DNA of 64,000 bases, taken from assembly GCA_009733745.1 (NCBI GenBank), contig WNWL01000003.1, forward strand, positions 310,001 to 374,000, written 5' to 3'. The notes beneath the pieces were generated by a model. The model saw only the letters and a program-made list of their open reading frames with translations, ran no database searches and had not been told where the DNA came from. Each line of letters begins with the position of its first letter. The first letter of the stretch is position 1. Positions 44,924 through 55,416 of this stretch are shown here, one piece after another. Source of the DNA: Oceanobacillus sp. HTM 045. Its GTDB lineage: Bacteria; Pseudomonadota; Alphaproteobacteria; Rhodobacterales; Rhodobacteraceae. The translations under genes were made by a program, and so were the position numbers.

Positions 44924-46381
44924 TCATGCCTCTTCCGTCCGCGGGGCGTCGAGCAGCCAGTAGAGCAGGTTGTCGGTGAAGACCGGGTTGTGCGTCAGCG
45001 AGACGTGCTCGCCGGGCAGGAGCAGCACGGTGCGATAGCTGATCGGCCTTCGCGGGAGGTGCGACTCGTGCCCGCCCTGCCGGTCGTCCGACAGTGCGCT
45101 GGCGCGGAGGACGACGCCGTCACCCTCGGCCATGCCGGTGGTGGCCAGCGCCCCGCTATCCGGGTCGATCACGGCGGTCGCGGGGGTATCGAGCCCGGTG
45201 CCGACGACGAGGAAGAGGTCCACGCCGCGCGGCGTGCCGGGGATGTCGAGCGCGCGGTGAAGCTGGTCGGCGCGGGCGAGCGCGCGGGAGAGATGCGCCT
45301 TCGCCCGCGCATGGCGTTCCGCCGGGTCGGAGACTTCGGGCATCATCACTTCGAGCCAGGGCGCCTGCGACGGGTCCATCAGGCCCCAGCCGCGCACCTC
45401 CCAGAGGCGGGCGTCGTAGAGATCGCCCACCGCCGCCCCTTCGAACCCGCCGATGCGGACCCGGGCGTGCCGGTTGCGCGGCATGAGCTGGTAGATCGAG
45501 ACGAGGCTGCCGATCAGCGCGGGGGCGTATTCCGGCTGGAGCGGTCCGAAGCTGCGGCCCGCCAGCAGGTTGTCGAAGGCGGAGACGGAGCCGAGATTCG
45601 GCGGCGCGATGAAGATGGCCGAGGCCGCGCGGCGGCGCGCGCCGTCCCAGTCGGGCACCGGCACCGAGCCGTCGGCGGGCAGGTCGCGCGCGCCGTACAT
45701 CAGCCAGTAGCGCAGCACCAGGCCGCCCATCGAGTGGGCGACGAAGTCGAAGCGGATGTTCTCCGCCTCCGGCCCGCGGCCGTAGCGTTCGCGGCGGACG
45801 CGGGCGACCTGCTCGGCCTTGCGCTCGATGAAGTCGTCCAGCTCGCGGGCGGCCTCGACAATGTCGCGGCGCCAGTCGTAAGGAAATTCCAGCGAGCCGG
45901 GGTTGTTGCCGCTGCGGCGCGCTTCCTCCTCCTCGGTGCGGCTGAACTCGAAGCCGCCGGCGTTGAGCGCGAGGACGATGCCGTCGTAGATCTCCTCCTC
46001 GATGGTCTCGCCGAGGAACTGCGCACGGGCGCGGCGCATCACGCCGTCCTTGACCACGTCGTCGCGCAGCTCGGCGAAGGGCTCGGTGCCGCGGCCGAAG
46101 GGAAGGGCGAGGAGGCGGGCCTCCTCCGGCACGTCCGGGTCGGCGGAGAGGCGCCCCGGCCCGCCCCAGATGAACGGCCCGCCGCGCACCCTGAGCCGCG
46201 AGCCGAGCAGCCCCGGGATCGCGATCAGCGGGCGGCGGAGCGCGGGGTCGATATCGCCGGACTTGGCGTAGATCTGGGTGATGTCCGGCAGGCGCGGCGC
46301 GACGGAGCAGCCGGACAGCGCCGCAAGAGAGGCAAGCACTGCCCGCCGGTCGAGCCCATGAATGCGGTCGTCGCCAGCCAT
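44924..46381 (-). CDS. Lipoprotein alpha/beta hydrolase, LCAT/phospholipase-like
   Basis: A 485-residue protein with a lipoprotein signal (V-L-A-S-L-A-A-L-S-G-C-S). P-L-I-A-I-P-G-L-L-G-S-R-L begins the hydrolase domain, as in lecithin:cholesterol acyltransferases and related lipases. The nucleophile elbow is F-V-A-H-S-M-G-G-L-V near residue 230, and a late H in H-V-S-L-T-H-N-P-V-F may be the catalytic His. Probably acts on lipids in the envelope. The start at 46381 was chosen because it places the signal peptide correctly. A short AGAGGC/GCCTCT hairpin at 44916-44933 lies at the convergent junction with the ELM1-like gene. Confidence 0.85.
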   Translation of the reverse strand: MAGDDRIHGLDRRAVLASLAALSGCSVAPRLPDITQIYAKSGDIDPALRRPLIAIPGLLGSRLRVRGGPFIWGGPGRLSADPDVPEEARLLALPFGRGTEPFAELRDDVVKDGVMRRARAQFLGETIEEEIYDGIVLALNAGGFEFSRTEEEEARRSGNNPGSLEFPYDWRRDIVEAARELDDFIERKAEQVARVRRERYGRGPEAENIRFDFVAHSMGGLVLRYWLMYGARDLPADGSVPVPDWDGARRRAASAIFIAPPNLGSVSAFDNLLAGRSFGPLQPEYAPALIGSLVSIYQLMPRNRHARVRIGGFEGAAVGDLYDARLWEVRGWGLMDPSQAPWLEVMMPEVSDPAERHARAKAHLSRALARADQLHRALDIPGTPRGVDLFLVVGTGLDTPATAVIDPDSGALATTGMAEGDGVVLRASALSDDRQGGHESHLPRRPISYRTVLLLPGEHVSLTHNPVFTDNLLYWLLDAPRTEEA

Positions 46382-46527
46382 GCGCGCCGCTCCCGTTTTC
46401 CCATGATTTTCGTCAGATGGTCCGCGGCGGAGGTTAACGCCACTCACCGCCGCTCCGCAACGGACACGAGCGTGTGAGCCCGGCGTCCGCCGGCGGATGC
46501 ATGGCCGCCATGCGGCACCTGCTCCCC

Positions 46528-46556
46528 TTGGCGCGGCGGGGGCGAATCCCTATTAA
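46528..46556 (+). promoter_or_regulatory. Candidate sigma-70-type promoter of trxB
   Basis: TTGGCG (46528-46533) and TATTAA (46551-46556) are separated by 17 bases and lie about 37 bases upstream of the trxB ATG. Each hexamer matches four of six consensus bases. No transcription start data exist here. Confidence 0.5.
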
Positions 46557-47555
<999 letters not shown>

Positions 47556-47579
47556 CCCGCCAACCCGACGGAGAGACTG

Positions 47580-47605
47580 GCCGCGACTCGCGCACGGGTC
47601 GCGGC
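47580..47605 (+). terminator. Possible terminator hairpin after trxB
   Basis: GCCGCGAC (47580-47587) and GTCGCGGC (47598-47605) form a perfect 8-bp stem with a 10-base loop. There is no T run. Confidence 0.4.
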
Positions 47606-47722
47606 GGGCAGGGATTCCGGGCAACAGTATCCGTCCCGCAAGTGTACTTTCGTGGGCTTTGGCACTGGACCCCTCGCGATCCCGTGATACCACTGTCCTC
47701 CCATTCATCAGGAGGATCCTTC

Positions 47723-48784
47723 ATGTCATCCATTTTGCGTTCCACCGCCCTTGCGGCGGTGCTCGGCCTGACCGCCGCCCCGGCCTTCGCGGATACGCCG
47801 ATGTCCGGCATTGGCGGCCTGGCGATGAGCCCCGATGGCGCGACGCTCTACGCCATTAGCGAGAGCCGCGGCCTCTACGTGCTCGACCCGGCCACGCTGG
47901 AGATCAAGGAGCGGGTGTGGCTGCGCACCAGCCCGGTCTCGATCATCGTCTCGGCCGACGGCGCGAAGCTCTTCATCCGCGACACGTCCGACGACCTCTA
48001 CGTGATGTCCGCCTCGACCTACGAGGTCGAGAACACGGTCGGCGACGTCTCCTTCGTCGACTACGCCCCGGCGGCGAACCTGCTGTTTGTCGGCGACTAC
48101 GAGTACGACCGCGAGAACAAGCGCAACGACACCATCATCCGCGCGCTCGACGCCGCCTCGCTTTCAGAGGTCGGCAAGGTCGAGCTGGACGCCGAGGTGG
48201 AAGCCATCGACGTGACCCCCGACGCCTCGCTGGTCGCCTGCCTGACCGACGCCTTCGACGTCGAAACCGAGCCGAAGGAAGACAAGCCCGACGGCATGTC
48301 GAAGATCGAGCGCGAGGTCTGGGACCACAAGCACGACGAGGAAGAGGCGATGCTCATCATGCTGACCGACCGCGGTCAGACGATGAAGACCGTCAACCTC
48401 TGGTACTCCGACTTCTCCAGCCCCTCGATCCAGATCGTGGGCGACAAGGTGTGGGTCGCGCCCTATTCCGGCATGGTCGCCAAGCTCGACCCGGCCAGCG
48501 GCGAGGCCGAGCTGATGGAGGTCGGCAAGGTCTCCTACAACTACGGCGCCGGGTTCACCGATGGCCTGCTGATGGTCGGCGGCCTGCGCTCGGCCGGGTC
48601 GGTCAAGCTCGACACCGGCGAGGTCGCGGCGGCCTGGGAGCTGGACAGCCTGCCGGGCTGGCCGGAGTATTTCGAGAGCTTCGTCGCCGGGCCGGACGGC
48701 TCGGTCTATGCCGGCACCTCGGCCTCGGTGGTCTACAAGTTCGACGGCACCGGTGCGCAGCAGGCGATGACGCCGCTGTTCTGA
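47723..48784 (+). CDS. Exported beta-propeller-like (YVTN/WD-type) protein
   Basis: A 353-residue protein with a signal peptide (residues 1-23) and repeated beta-strand blocks of the type A-M-S-P-D-G-A-T-L-Y-A-I-S ... L-Y-V-L-D-P-A-T-L-E, as in YVTN/WD40-like propellers that often bind ligands or partners. A charged insertion (E-T-E-P-K-E-D-K-P-D ... H-D-E-E-E-A) interrupts the repeats near residue 190. No catalytic residues are evident. It has a strong ribosome site (AGGAGGAT) and a good terminator after it, so it is probably monocistronic. Confidence 0.82.
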   Translation: MSSILRSTALAAVLGLTAAPAFADTPMSGIGGLAMSPDGATLYAISESRGLYVLDPATLEIKERVWLRTSPVSIIVSADGAKLFIRDTSDDLYVMSASTYEVENTVGDVSFVDYAPAANLLFVGDYEYDRENKRNDTIIRALDAASLSEVGKVELDAEVEAIDVTPDASLVACLTDAFDVETEPKEDKPDGMSKIEREVWDHKHDEEEAMLIMLTDRGQTMKTVNLWYSDFSSPSIQIVGDKVWVAPYSGMVAKLDPASGEAELMEVGKVSYNYGAGFTDGLLMVGGLRSAGSVKLDTGEVAAAWELDSLPGWPEYFESFVAGPDGSVYAGTSASVVYKFDGTGAQQAMTPLF

Positions 48785-48805
48785 GCCACGGCTCCACGAA
48801 ACGCG

Positions 48806-48835
48806 AAAGGCCCGGGCGCTGCCCCGGGCCTTTTT
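48806..48835 (+). terminator. Intrinsic terminator after the propeller gene
   Basis: AAAGGCCCGGG (48806-48816) and CCCGGGCCTTT (48823-48833) form a perfect 11-bp stem with a 6-base loop, followed by T residues. Confidence 0.88.
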
Positions 48836-48863
48836 CGTTGCGGTTCCCGCGCCGGCGGGGGCG

Positions 48864-49346
48864 TCAGAAACCGATGAACACCCCGCTCCGGACATGCCCG
48901 TGGCGATGATAGCCGCCGCCGACCCCGATGCCGATATAGGGCCAGTAGTGCGGGCGGCCTGAATAGTAATGGTCCGGGTTGTCCTTCCGCCCGCGCGAGA
49001 GGCCCTGCTTGAAGCCGGGCTCCAGGTCGGCGGGGCAGACGCCGTAGTATTTCCGCCCCTCGACGCCGACGCGGTAGCCGTTCTCGGCGGTGCAGAACTC
49101 GCGCAGGCCGGTGGCCCGGCCCATCTCGTAGGCGGTGACGTCGGGCTGGATGCCGAGGCCGCGGCAGCCGTCGAAGAACTCGGTCGCGCGCTTGACGGGC
49201 TGGCCCAGCTTGCCGTCGTTCAGCCCGTAGGCGTACCAGTCGGTGCGCGGGCACTGGGCGGCAAGTTCCTCGTCTGAATAGGTCGCGCAGGCCCCCAGCA
49301 GGGTCACGGCGGCAAGCGCGGATACGGTAAGCAGCGTCTTCATCAT
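48864..49346 (-). CDS. DUF2799 lipoprotein
   Basis: A 160-residue lipoprotein (T-L-L-G-A-C-A lipobox). The body has W-Y-A-Y-G-L-N-D-G-K-L-G near residue 42, C-R-G-L-G-I-Q-P-D and Y-E-M-G-R-A-T-G-L-R-E-F-C, the pattern of DUF2799. The last third is rich in Tyr, His and Gly. The Met pair at 49346/49343 gives the natural signal peptide; a longer frame to 49361 is less likely. Function unknown. Confidence 0.82.
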   Translation of the reverse strand: MMKTLLTVSALAAVTLLGACATYSDEELAAQCPRTDWYAYGLNDGKLGQPVKRATEFFDGCRGLGIQPDVTAYEMGRATGLREFCTAENGYRVGVEGRKYYGVCPADLEPGFKQGLSRGRKDNPDHYYSGRPHYWPYIGIGVGGGYHRHGHVRSGVFIGF

Positions 49347-49407
49347 GCGGGGAGCATACACCGGATTCGCGGGCCTGTCTTTCCGTCGCGGCCCGCGCGG
49401 CGGGGCG

Positions 49408-49836
49408 CTAGCGGCAGGCCTCCAGCGTGCCGTCGATTGCCTTGCCGGAGCCCTTGAGCGAGAAGGCGAACTCGTCGCCCGCGACGGCGAGGCGGACCGT
49501 GCTCCCGGTACGGAGCGCCTGGATCAGCGCCGCGTCGCTCTCGCCGCCATAGGGTGCGACGAGGTCGCCGAAGCTATCCTCCCGCTCGAAGGATTTCGCG
49601 GCGACCTGGGTGTCGTCGACCCGGAGCGAGATGTCCGTCGCCGCCTCGGCGCCGCCCGCGAGCATGACGAAGAACTCGGTTCCCCGCCCGGCGACGCAGC
49701 GCAGGCCGAAGCACTGGGCGAAATCGTCGGTGCAGACCACCGCGCCCTTGCCGGTCTCCGCGTTGCGGATCGGCTCCCAGCCTTCCGCCCATGCCGGGGA
49801 GGCGAGAAACGCCGCCGCCAATGTGATCCTGAACAT
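49408..49836 (-). CDS. Small exported protein, unknown function
   Basis: A 142-residue protein with a signal peptide (M-F-R-I-T-L-A-A-A-F-L-A-S-P-A-W-A). Cysteines at V-V-C-T-D-D-F, Q-C-F-G-L-R-C and the C-terminal E-A-C-R suggest two disulfides. No family recognised; the predicted strands recall small beta-sandwich proteins. Gaps of about 60-75 bases separate it from both minus-strand neighbours. Confidence 0.68.
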   Translation of the reverse strand: MFRITLAAAFLASPAWAEGWEPIRNAETGKGAVVCTDDFAQCFGLRCVAGRGTEFFVMLAGGAEAATDISLRVDDTQVAAKSFEREDSFGDLVAPYGGESDAALIQALRTGSTVRLAVAGDEFAFSLKGSGKAIDGTLEACR

Positions 49837-49911
49837 CGCCCGCCCCCGCTGGGTCCAGCCGTCGCCGCTTGATAGACCCGCGCGGCGGCAGCCTTCAAGG
49901 GGTCGGGCGCG

Positions 49912-52212
49912 TCACCCGAACCGGTTGTCCCGCGGGAAGCCGCGCGGGGCCATGCGGCCGGCGGAGGCGCGCTTGCCGGTCCAGTCGGTGAGGTCGGTCT
50001 CGGTGCGGGTGCGGCCGGCCGGGTCCTTCCAGGCGAGGCCGTGCTCGCCGTGGAAGGTGATCGCGTCGGAAAGGCCGCCGTCCTTGTATTTCTGCAGCCG
50101 CACGCCCTTGCCGCGGACCATCTCGGGCAGCTCGGCGAGGGGGAAGACCAGCAGCTTCCGATTCTCGCCGACCACGGCCACGGTGTCGCCGGTGACAGGG
50201 GTGCAGATCTTCGCCTTGCCGGAGCCGGTGTTGAGCACCTGCTTGCCGGAGCGGGTCTGGGCGATTGCCTCCGTCTCCGCCACCACGAAGCCGTCGCCCG
50301 CCGTCGAGGCGACCAGCAGCTTGCCCTCGGGCCGGTGCAGCCGCAGCGCGACGATGTCTTCGTCGTTCGGCAGATCCACCATCAGGCGGATCGGCTCGCC
50401 CATGCCTCGCCCGCCGGGGAGCTTGTCGCAGCCGAGCGTGTAGAACCGCCCGTTGGTGGCGAAGGCGAGCAGCTTGTCGGTCGTCTCGGCGTGGAAGGCG
50501 AAGCGCGGGCCATCGCCATCCTTGAACTTGACCTCGGCATCCAGCGCCTGGTGGCCCTTCATGGCGCGGATCCAGCCGTTCTTCGAGCAGATGATGGTGA
50601 TCGGTTCACGCTCGATCAGCGCCTCCAGCGGCACTTCCTCGATCTGCGGCGCATCGGCGAAACCGGTGCGGCGGGCGCCGAGCGGGTATTTCTCGCCCAT
50701 CTGGCGCTTCCGGTCGCGCAAGTCGTCGGCGAAGGTGATGCCGCGCAACGACGCGGGCGCGCCGAACTGGTCGCGAATGGCGCGGATCTGGTCCGCCACC
50801 TTGCCCCACTGCAGTTCCTCCGAGCCGACCAGCAGGGTCAGCTCGTCGCGCTCGGCGATCAGTTCGTCGCGCTCCTTGCGCAGCGCCATCTCCTCGAGCC
50901 GCCGCAGCGCGCGCAGGCGCATGTTGAGGATCGCCTCGGCCTGCACGTCGGAGAGCGAGAACTCGGCCATCATCACCGGCTTGGGCTCGTCCTCGGTGCG
51001 GATGATCTCGATCACCCGGTCGAGGTTGAGGAAGGCGATGATGTAGCCCTCCAGCACCTCCAGCCGGTGGGCGATCTTCTCCAGCCGGTGCTGCGAGCGG
51101 CGCACAAGCACCTCGCGCCGGTGGTCGAGGAAGGCGCGCAGCACCTCCGCCAGCGAGCAGACCTTCGGCGTGCGCCCATCGATCAGCACGTTCATGTTGA
51201 GCGGCACCCGGACCTCGAGGTCCGATTGCCTGAACAGCGTCTCCATCAGGAGCGCGGGATCGACCGTGCGGGCGCGGGGCTCCAGCACGATGCGTACGTC
51301 CTCCGCCGATTCGTCGCGCACGTCGGCGAGGATCGGGATCTTGCGCGCGTTGATCAGCTCGGCGATGCGCTCGATCAGCTTGGACTTCTGCACCTGGTAG
51401 GGAATCTCGGTGACGACGACCTGGTACTGGCCGCGTCCCGTGTCCTCCACCTCCCACGCGGCGCGGAGCCGGAACCCGCCGCGGCCGGTCCGGTAGGCCT
51501 CGACGATGTTCTCGCGACTCTCCACCAGCACGCCGCCGGTCGGGAAATCGGGGCCGGGGATCATGCCGACCAGCGTCTCCGTCCGCGCTTCCGGGTGGCG
51601 GATCAGGTGCAGCAGCGCCTCGCACAACTCGCCCGCATTGTGCGGCGGGATGCTGGTCGCCATGCCGACGGCGATTCCCGAGGCACCGTTGGCGAGCAGG
51701 TTGGGGAATGCGGCGGGCAGGACCTCCGGCTCGTCCTTCCGGCCGTCGTAATTGGGGCGGAAATCGACCGCGTTCTCGTCGAGCCCCTCCAGCATCGTCT
51801 CGGCGACCGCGGTGAGCCGCGCCTCGGTGTAACGCCCGGCGGCGGCGTTATCGCCGTCGATGTTGCCGAAATTGCCCTGCCCGTCCACCAGCGGGTAGCG
51901 CATGGAGAAATCCTGCGCGAGGCGGACCATCGCGTCGTAGATCGCCTGGTCGCCATGCGGGTGGTAGTCGCCCATCGTGTCGCCGGAGATCTTGGCCGAC
52001 TTCAGGAACTTGGTGCCCGGGCCGAGGTTCAGCTCGCGCATCGCGAACAGGATGCGCCGGTGCACCGGTTTCAGCCCGTCGCGCGCGTCCGGCAGCGCCC
52101 GGTGCATGATGGTGGAGAGCGCATAGGTGAGATACCGGTCGCCCAGCGCGCGCATCAGCGGCTCTGCGGTGACGATACCCTCGATCTCGTCATCGGGAGG
52201 AAGCTTGACCAT
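49912..52212 (-). CDS. parC: DNA topoisomerase IV subunit A
   Basis: A 766-residue type IIA topoisomerase subunit that decatenates daughter chromosomes with ParE. The breakage-reunion domain starts [25 protein letters not shown], and the catalytic Tyr is in G-R-Y-T-E-A-R-L near residue 128. The C-terminal beta-pinwheel is short and lacks the GyrA box, so it is ParC rather than GyrA. parE is not in the window. Confidence 0.95.
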   Translation of the reverse strand: MVKLPPDDEIEGIVTAEPLMRALGDRYLTYALSTIMHRALPDARDGLKPVHRRILFAMRELNLGPGTKFLKSAKISGDTMGDYHPHGDQAIYDAMVRLAQDFSMRYPLVDGQGNFGNIDGDNAAAGRYTEARLTAVAETMLEGLDENAVDFRPNYDGRKDEPEVLPAAFPNLLANGASGIAVGMATSIPPHNAGELCEALLHLIRHPEARTETLVGMIPGPDFPTGGVLVESRENIVEAYRTGRGGFRLRAAWEVEDTGRGQYQVVVTEIPYQVQKSKLIERIAELINARKIPILADVRDESAEDVRIVLEPRARTVDPALLMETLFRQSDLEVRVPLNMNVLIDGRTPKVCSLAEVLRAFLDHRREVLVRRSQHRLEKIAHRLEVLEGYIIAFLNLDRVIEIIRTEDEPKPVMMAEFSLSDVQAEAILNMRLRALRRLEEMALRKERDELIAERDELTLLVGSEELQWGKVADQIRAIRDQFGAPASLRGITFADDLRDRKRQMGEKYPLGARRTGFADAPQIEEVPLEALIEREPITIICSKNGWIRAMKGHQALDAEVKFKDGDGPRFAFHAETTDKLLAFATNGRFYTLGCDKLPGGRGMGEPIRLMVDLPNDEDIVALRLHRPEGKLLVASTAGDGFVVAETEAIAQTRSGKQVLNTGSGKAKICTPVTGDTVAVVGENRKLLVFPLAELPEMVRGKGVRLQKYKDGGLSDAITFHGEHGLAWKDPAGRTRTETDLTDWTGKRASAGRMAPRGFPRDNRFG

Positions 52213-52398
52213 AGATGTGGTGTAGCCAAAGGCCCGCGCCGGGTCCAGTCAAACGAGCGGATCCAGCCGCTTTCGAAGCCCCCGAACACCGCCACCTGCG
52301 CGGCGCTGGCAGCGCGCCGCGGGCGGGTCTTCATCACATGGGGAAAGGGTCGTCGCGGCGCACTGACCGGCAATCGCCGTCGCGCCGCGGATTCGGGA

Positions 52399-52581
52399 TC
52401 AGAGGATCTCGGTCGTGATGCGCGTCGGCTTCGGAGCCCGTGCCCGGCGGCAGCGATCGAGCATTTCCGGCTCGATGTGATCGGGCGGACCGCCGGCGCA
52501 GAACAGGCGCGCCTCGAGCCGGTCGAGATCGGCCTGGCTCAGGTCGTCGAGGGTCAGCGCGCTTTCCATGTCCTTCGGCAT
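52399..52581 (-). CDS. Small acidic protein, 60 residues
   Basis: A 60-residue protein (MPKDMESALTLDDLSQADLD...) preceded by AGGAGGT five bases before the ATG, one of the best ribosome sites in the window, which supports real translation. It contains a D-L-S-Q-A-D-L-D-R-L-E-A-R-L helix and two Cys (F-C-A-G-G and D-R-C-R-R). No family recognised. It lies alone between parC and a lipoprotein gene. Confidence 0.65.
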   Translation of the reverse strand: MPKDMESALTLDDLSQADLDRLEARLFCAGGPPDHIEPEMLDRCRRARAPKPTRITTEIL

Positions 52582-52673
52582 TGTCACCTCCTGAGAGGGG
52601 CCGTACCGGCGGCGGAAGCGCGCTTCCCGGATCCCCTGACCCTTTCAGCCTGCTCCCGGATCAGGGAGGCGCA

Positions 52674-52748
52674 ATGGCCGAAAAGGTACGTCTTTGTGAC
52701 AGGGTTTCCGAATCGTTGATGCGGCAAACCCCACACGTCCCGAGGTGA
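52674..52748 (+). CDS. Possible 24-codon small ORF
   Basis: ATG GCC GAA AAG opens a 24-residue frame (M-A-E-K-V-R-L-C-D-R-V-S ...) with GGGAGGC five bases before it. It is antisense to the leader of the 60-residue protein gene. It might be a leader peptide or nothing. No homologue can be judged from sequence alone. Confidence 0.2.
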   Translation: MAEKVRLCDRVSESLMRQTPHVPR

Positions 52749-52802
52749 CAACAGTTTGATTAAAAGAACGTTCCTTCGCGCCGCGGCGTTTGCCGCGCCG
52801 GC

Positions 52803-53114
52803 CTAGCGGCAGGCGAAGACGTAGCTCTCGCTCCGCCGTTTCAGCTTCTCCAGCCAGTGGCCCTCGAAGGTCGGGGCGTGCAGCATTTCGAAGCCGCCGG
52901 GGCAGATGCCGCCGGCGATCTCGCCGGAGGCGATGCGGATCCGGTCGACCACCATCTCGTTGTTCTCCGCGATCCCGGCTTCGGCGGTGACGAGGATGAA
53001 GTGGCGCTGGTCGCCCAGCGGCCGGTGCTCGTGGCTGAGCGGGCCCGGCGGCGGGGGCGGCGGCTCGGATCCGCAGCCGATGAGGAGGAGCGCCGCGAGG
53101 GCCCCGGACCGCAT
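52803..53114 (-). CDS. Small lipoprotein, unknown function
   Basis: A 103-residue lipoprotein (A-L-L-L-I-G-C-G-S-E lipobox) followed by a run of prolines that probably spans the periplasmic face. The body has two more Cys (G-G-I-C-P-G and the end Y-V-F-A-C-R). Its ATG overlaps the thioesterase TAA (TAATG), so it is co-translated with that gene. Function unknown. Confidence 0.7.
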   Translation of the reverse strand: MRSGALAALLLIGCGSEPPPPPPGPLSHEHRPLGDQRHFILVTAEAGIAENNEMVVDRIRIASGEIAGGICPGGFEMLHAPTFEGHWLEKLKRRSESYVFACR

Positions 53115-53503
53115 TACGGCAGCTCCGGCAGCGGGCGCTTCTGGCCCTGGTCGTCTATGGCCACGAACACGAATGTCGCCTCCGTCACCTTGATATGGTC
53201 GCCCGAGGGCTGGCGCGTGACCCAGACCTCGACGCCGATCCGCATCGACGTGCGCCCTTCGCGCAGCATGGTGGAGTGGATCGCCACCACGTCGCCGATC
53301 CAGACCGGCTTGAGGAAGGTCATCGCCTCCGCGGCGACCGTCGCGACGCGCCCGCGCGCCCGGCGACGGGCGAGGACGCTCGCGCCGAGGTCCATCTGAC
53401 CCATCAGCCAGCCGCCGAAGATGTCGCCGTTGGCGTTCGAATCGGCCGGCATGGCGAGGGTCTGCAACGTGATCTCGCCTGCCGGTTCCGCCATGCCGGT
53501 CAT
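53114..53503 (-). CDS. Acyl-CoA thioesterase, YciA-like hotdog
   Basis: A 129-residue single hotdog domain that hydrolyses acyl-CoAs. The family block M-P-A-D-S-N-A-N-G-D-I-F-G-G-W-L-M-G-Q-M-D contains the catalytic Asp, and A-M-T-F-L-K-P-V-W-I-G-D follows near residue 60. The start at 53503 was chosen for its GGAAGGAC ribosome site; an internal ATG at 53494 is also possible. Confidence 0.88.
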   Translation of the reverse strand: MTGMAEPAGEITLQTLAMPADSNANGDIFGGWLMGQMDLGASVLARRRARGRVATVAAEAMTFLKPVWIGDVVAIHSTMLREGRTSMRIGVEVWVTRQPSGDHIKVTEATFVFVAIDDQGQKRPLPELP

Positions 53504-53596
53504 CGTCCTTCCCGCAAGTCCCGGATCGACGATGTAGCGGCGCGGGGACGCTGGCAATATGGCCCCCTGCGAATGCGCGGGAGTGTTGAGCGCGGG

Positions 53597-54793
53597 TCAC
53601 GGCCCCGGGCGGATCCGGGCCGCGGCGCGGGCCCCGGCCCAGCGCCCGGTGGCGATGCAGGCGGTCAGCAGGTAGCCGCCGGTGGGCGCTTCCCAGTCGA
53701 GCATCTCCCCCGCGATGAAGGTGCTGGGGAGGTCGCGGAGCATGAGGGACGAATCGACCGCCTCCCACGCCACCCCGCCGGCGGAGGAGATCGCCTCGGC
53801 GATCGGGCGGGGGCGGGCGACGGGAAGCGGCAGAGCCTTGATCGCCTCTGCCGTGGGAACGGGGCCGCCAAGCGCTTCCGGCGCGCATTCGCGGAGCAGG
53901 GCGGCCTTCACGCCCTCGATTCCCACCGTGCGGCGCAGGTGGTTGGCGAGGGAGCGTTTGCCCTTCGGGCGCATCAGCCGGTCGATCAGTTGGTCAAGGC
54001 CGCGGTCGGGGGCGAGGTCGATCCGGAGCGTGGCCGGCCCGGTCTCCAGCGCGTCGCGCAGGGGCGCGGAGATGGCGTAGACCGCGCTGCCCTCTACACC
54101 CGTGCGCGTCACGACGAACTCGCCGCGTACCTCGTGCTCGCCGAGGCAGAGCGTGACGCCCTTGACCGGCGCCCCCGCGAACCGCTCGCGCATGTGCTCC
54201 GACCAGTCGACATCGAACCCCATGTTGGCGGGGCGGAAGGGTGCGAGGGCGATGCCTCTTTCTTCCAGCCGAGGCACCCAGGCGGCGTCGGATCCGAGCC
54301 GCGGCCAGGACGCGCCGCCTAGGGCGAGGATGGTTGCCCTGGGCCGGATGGTCCGTCGCCCGCCCGGCGTGTCGAAGGCGAGGGCGTCTCCCGCCCACCC
54401 CGTCCAGCGCCAGCGGGTGCGCAACTCGGCCCCTTCCAGCCGCGCGAGCCATTGGCGGAGCAGGGGAGAGGCCTTCATGGATTGCGGAAACACCCGGCCC
54501 GAGGAGCCGGTGAAGCAGGACTGGCCCAGCCCCTCGGCCCATTCCACCGCCTCCCGCGGGCCGAATGCCTCCAGCATGGGCCGAAGCTGCGGGCAGCGGA
54601 ACGCGGCGACGAACTCCTCGAAGGGTTCGTCCTTGGTCAGGTTCAGGCCCGATTTCCCGGCCATCAGGAACTTGCGCGCCGGGGTCGGCATGGCGTCGAG
54701 GATTAGCGGGCGGAGGCCGGCCTCCACCAGCGCCTCCGCCGCCGCGAGGCCGGCCGGGCCGGCGCCGATAACCGCTGCATCCACCTCCTCCAT
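53597..54793 (-). CDS. BaiN/RdsA-like (HI0933) flavoprotein oxidoreductase
   Basis: A 398-residue NAD(P)/FAD-dependent oxidoreductase. V-I-G-A-G-P-A-G-L-A-A-A-E-A-L-V-E-A-G binds FAD, G-K-S-G-L-N-L-T-K is the characteristic second block near residue 47, and the C-terminus has F-I-A-G-E-M-L-D-W-E-A-P-T-G-G-Y-L-L-T-A-C-I-A-T-G. Substrate unknown. It starts four bases after the Lrp gene on the same strand, so the two are probably an operon. Confidence 0.88.
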   Translation of the reverse strand: MEEVDAAVIGAGPAGLAAAEALVEAGLRPLILDAMPTPARKFLMAGKSGLNLTKDEPFEEFVAAFRCPQLRPMLEAFGPREAVEWAEGLGQSCFTGSSGRVFPQSMKASPLLRQWLARLEGAELRTRWRWTGWAGDALAFDTPGGRRTIRPRATILALGGASWPRLGSDAAWVPRLEERGIALAPFRPANMGFDVDWSEHMRERFAGAPVKGVTLCLGEHEVRGEFVVTRTGVEGSAVYAISAPLRDALETGPATLRIDLAPDRGLDQLIDRLMRPKGKRSLANHLRRTVGIEGVKAALLRECAPEALGGPVPTAEAIKALPLPVARPRPIAEAISSAGGVAWEAVDSSLMLRDLPSTFIAGEMLDWEAPTGGYLLTACIATGRWAGARAAARIRPGP

Positions 54794-54797
54794 CCGC

Positions 54798-55277
54798 TCA
54801 GAAGTCCAGCGGGGCGGAATCGATGACTTCCTTCATCACGAAGAAGGTCCGCGTCTGGCGCACGCCGGGCAGGGCGATCAGGCGGGTGCCGTGCAGGCGC
54901 TTGAAGTCGGCCACGTCGCGGACGCGGATCTTGAGGAAGTAGTCGAACTCGCCCGCGACAAGGTGGCAGTCGAGCAGGAACGGCAGTTGCGCGGCGGCCT
55001 CCTCGAATTCGGCGAAGCTCTCGGGCGTCGAGCGGTCGAGCACCACGCCGACGATCACCAGCGTAACCCGGTCCACCGCGCGGGGCGCGATGCGGGCATG
55101 GACGCCCTCGATCAGCCCGGCCTCCATCAGGCGGCGGGTGCGCCGGTGGCAGGTGGCGGGGGAGGTGTTGACCCGCTCGGCCAGTTCGGCGTTGCCGAGC
55201 CGCCCGTCGCGCTGGAGCGCGCGGAGAATCGCCCGGTCGGTGCGGTCGAGTTCGATGGGTGTGGAAGGATCTTCCAT
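54798..55277 (-). CDS. Lrp/AsnC family regulator, probable AcdR
   Basis: A 159-residue Lrp-type regulator: helix-turn-helix [15 protein letters not shown] ... [17 protein letters not shown], then a RAM domain ([11 protein letters not shown]). It is divergent from the ACC deaminase gene. In Pseudomonas an Lrp-type protein (AcdR) in the same position activates acdS, so the same role is inferred here from position only. It is followed by the BaiN-like gene. Confidence 0.88.
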   Translation of the reverse strand: MEDPSTPIELDRTDRAILRALQRDGRLGNAELAERVNTSPATCHRRTRRLMEAGLIEGVHARIAPRAVDRVTLVIVGVVLDRSTPESFAEFEEAAAQLPFLLDCHLVAGEFDYFLKIRVRDVADFKRLHGTRLIALPGVRQTRTFFVMKEVIDSAPLDF

Positions 55278-55416
55278 TATGCCCCGGTTTCCAGCTTTCG
55301 TGTTTCGCCACGCGCGGCATTGTGGGGCATTCTGCCAAATCCCGACGCCGATTTCGAGAGCACATTTCCGGACCTCCCCGCTAGCCTTGGCCGCGAACCG
55401 ACACAGGAGACATCAC

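Noticed and set aside
49912-52212. DNA gyrase subunit A
   Set aside because: The C-terminal domain is short and lacks a GyrA box, and the N-terminal sequence fits ParC.
52749-52774. EcfG-type promoter (GGAAC-N16-TGTT on the minus strand) upstream of the 60-residue gene
   Set aside because: The second element is only approximate, GGAAC is part of a GAACGTTC palindrome, and it lies far from the gene.
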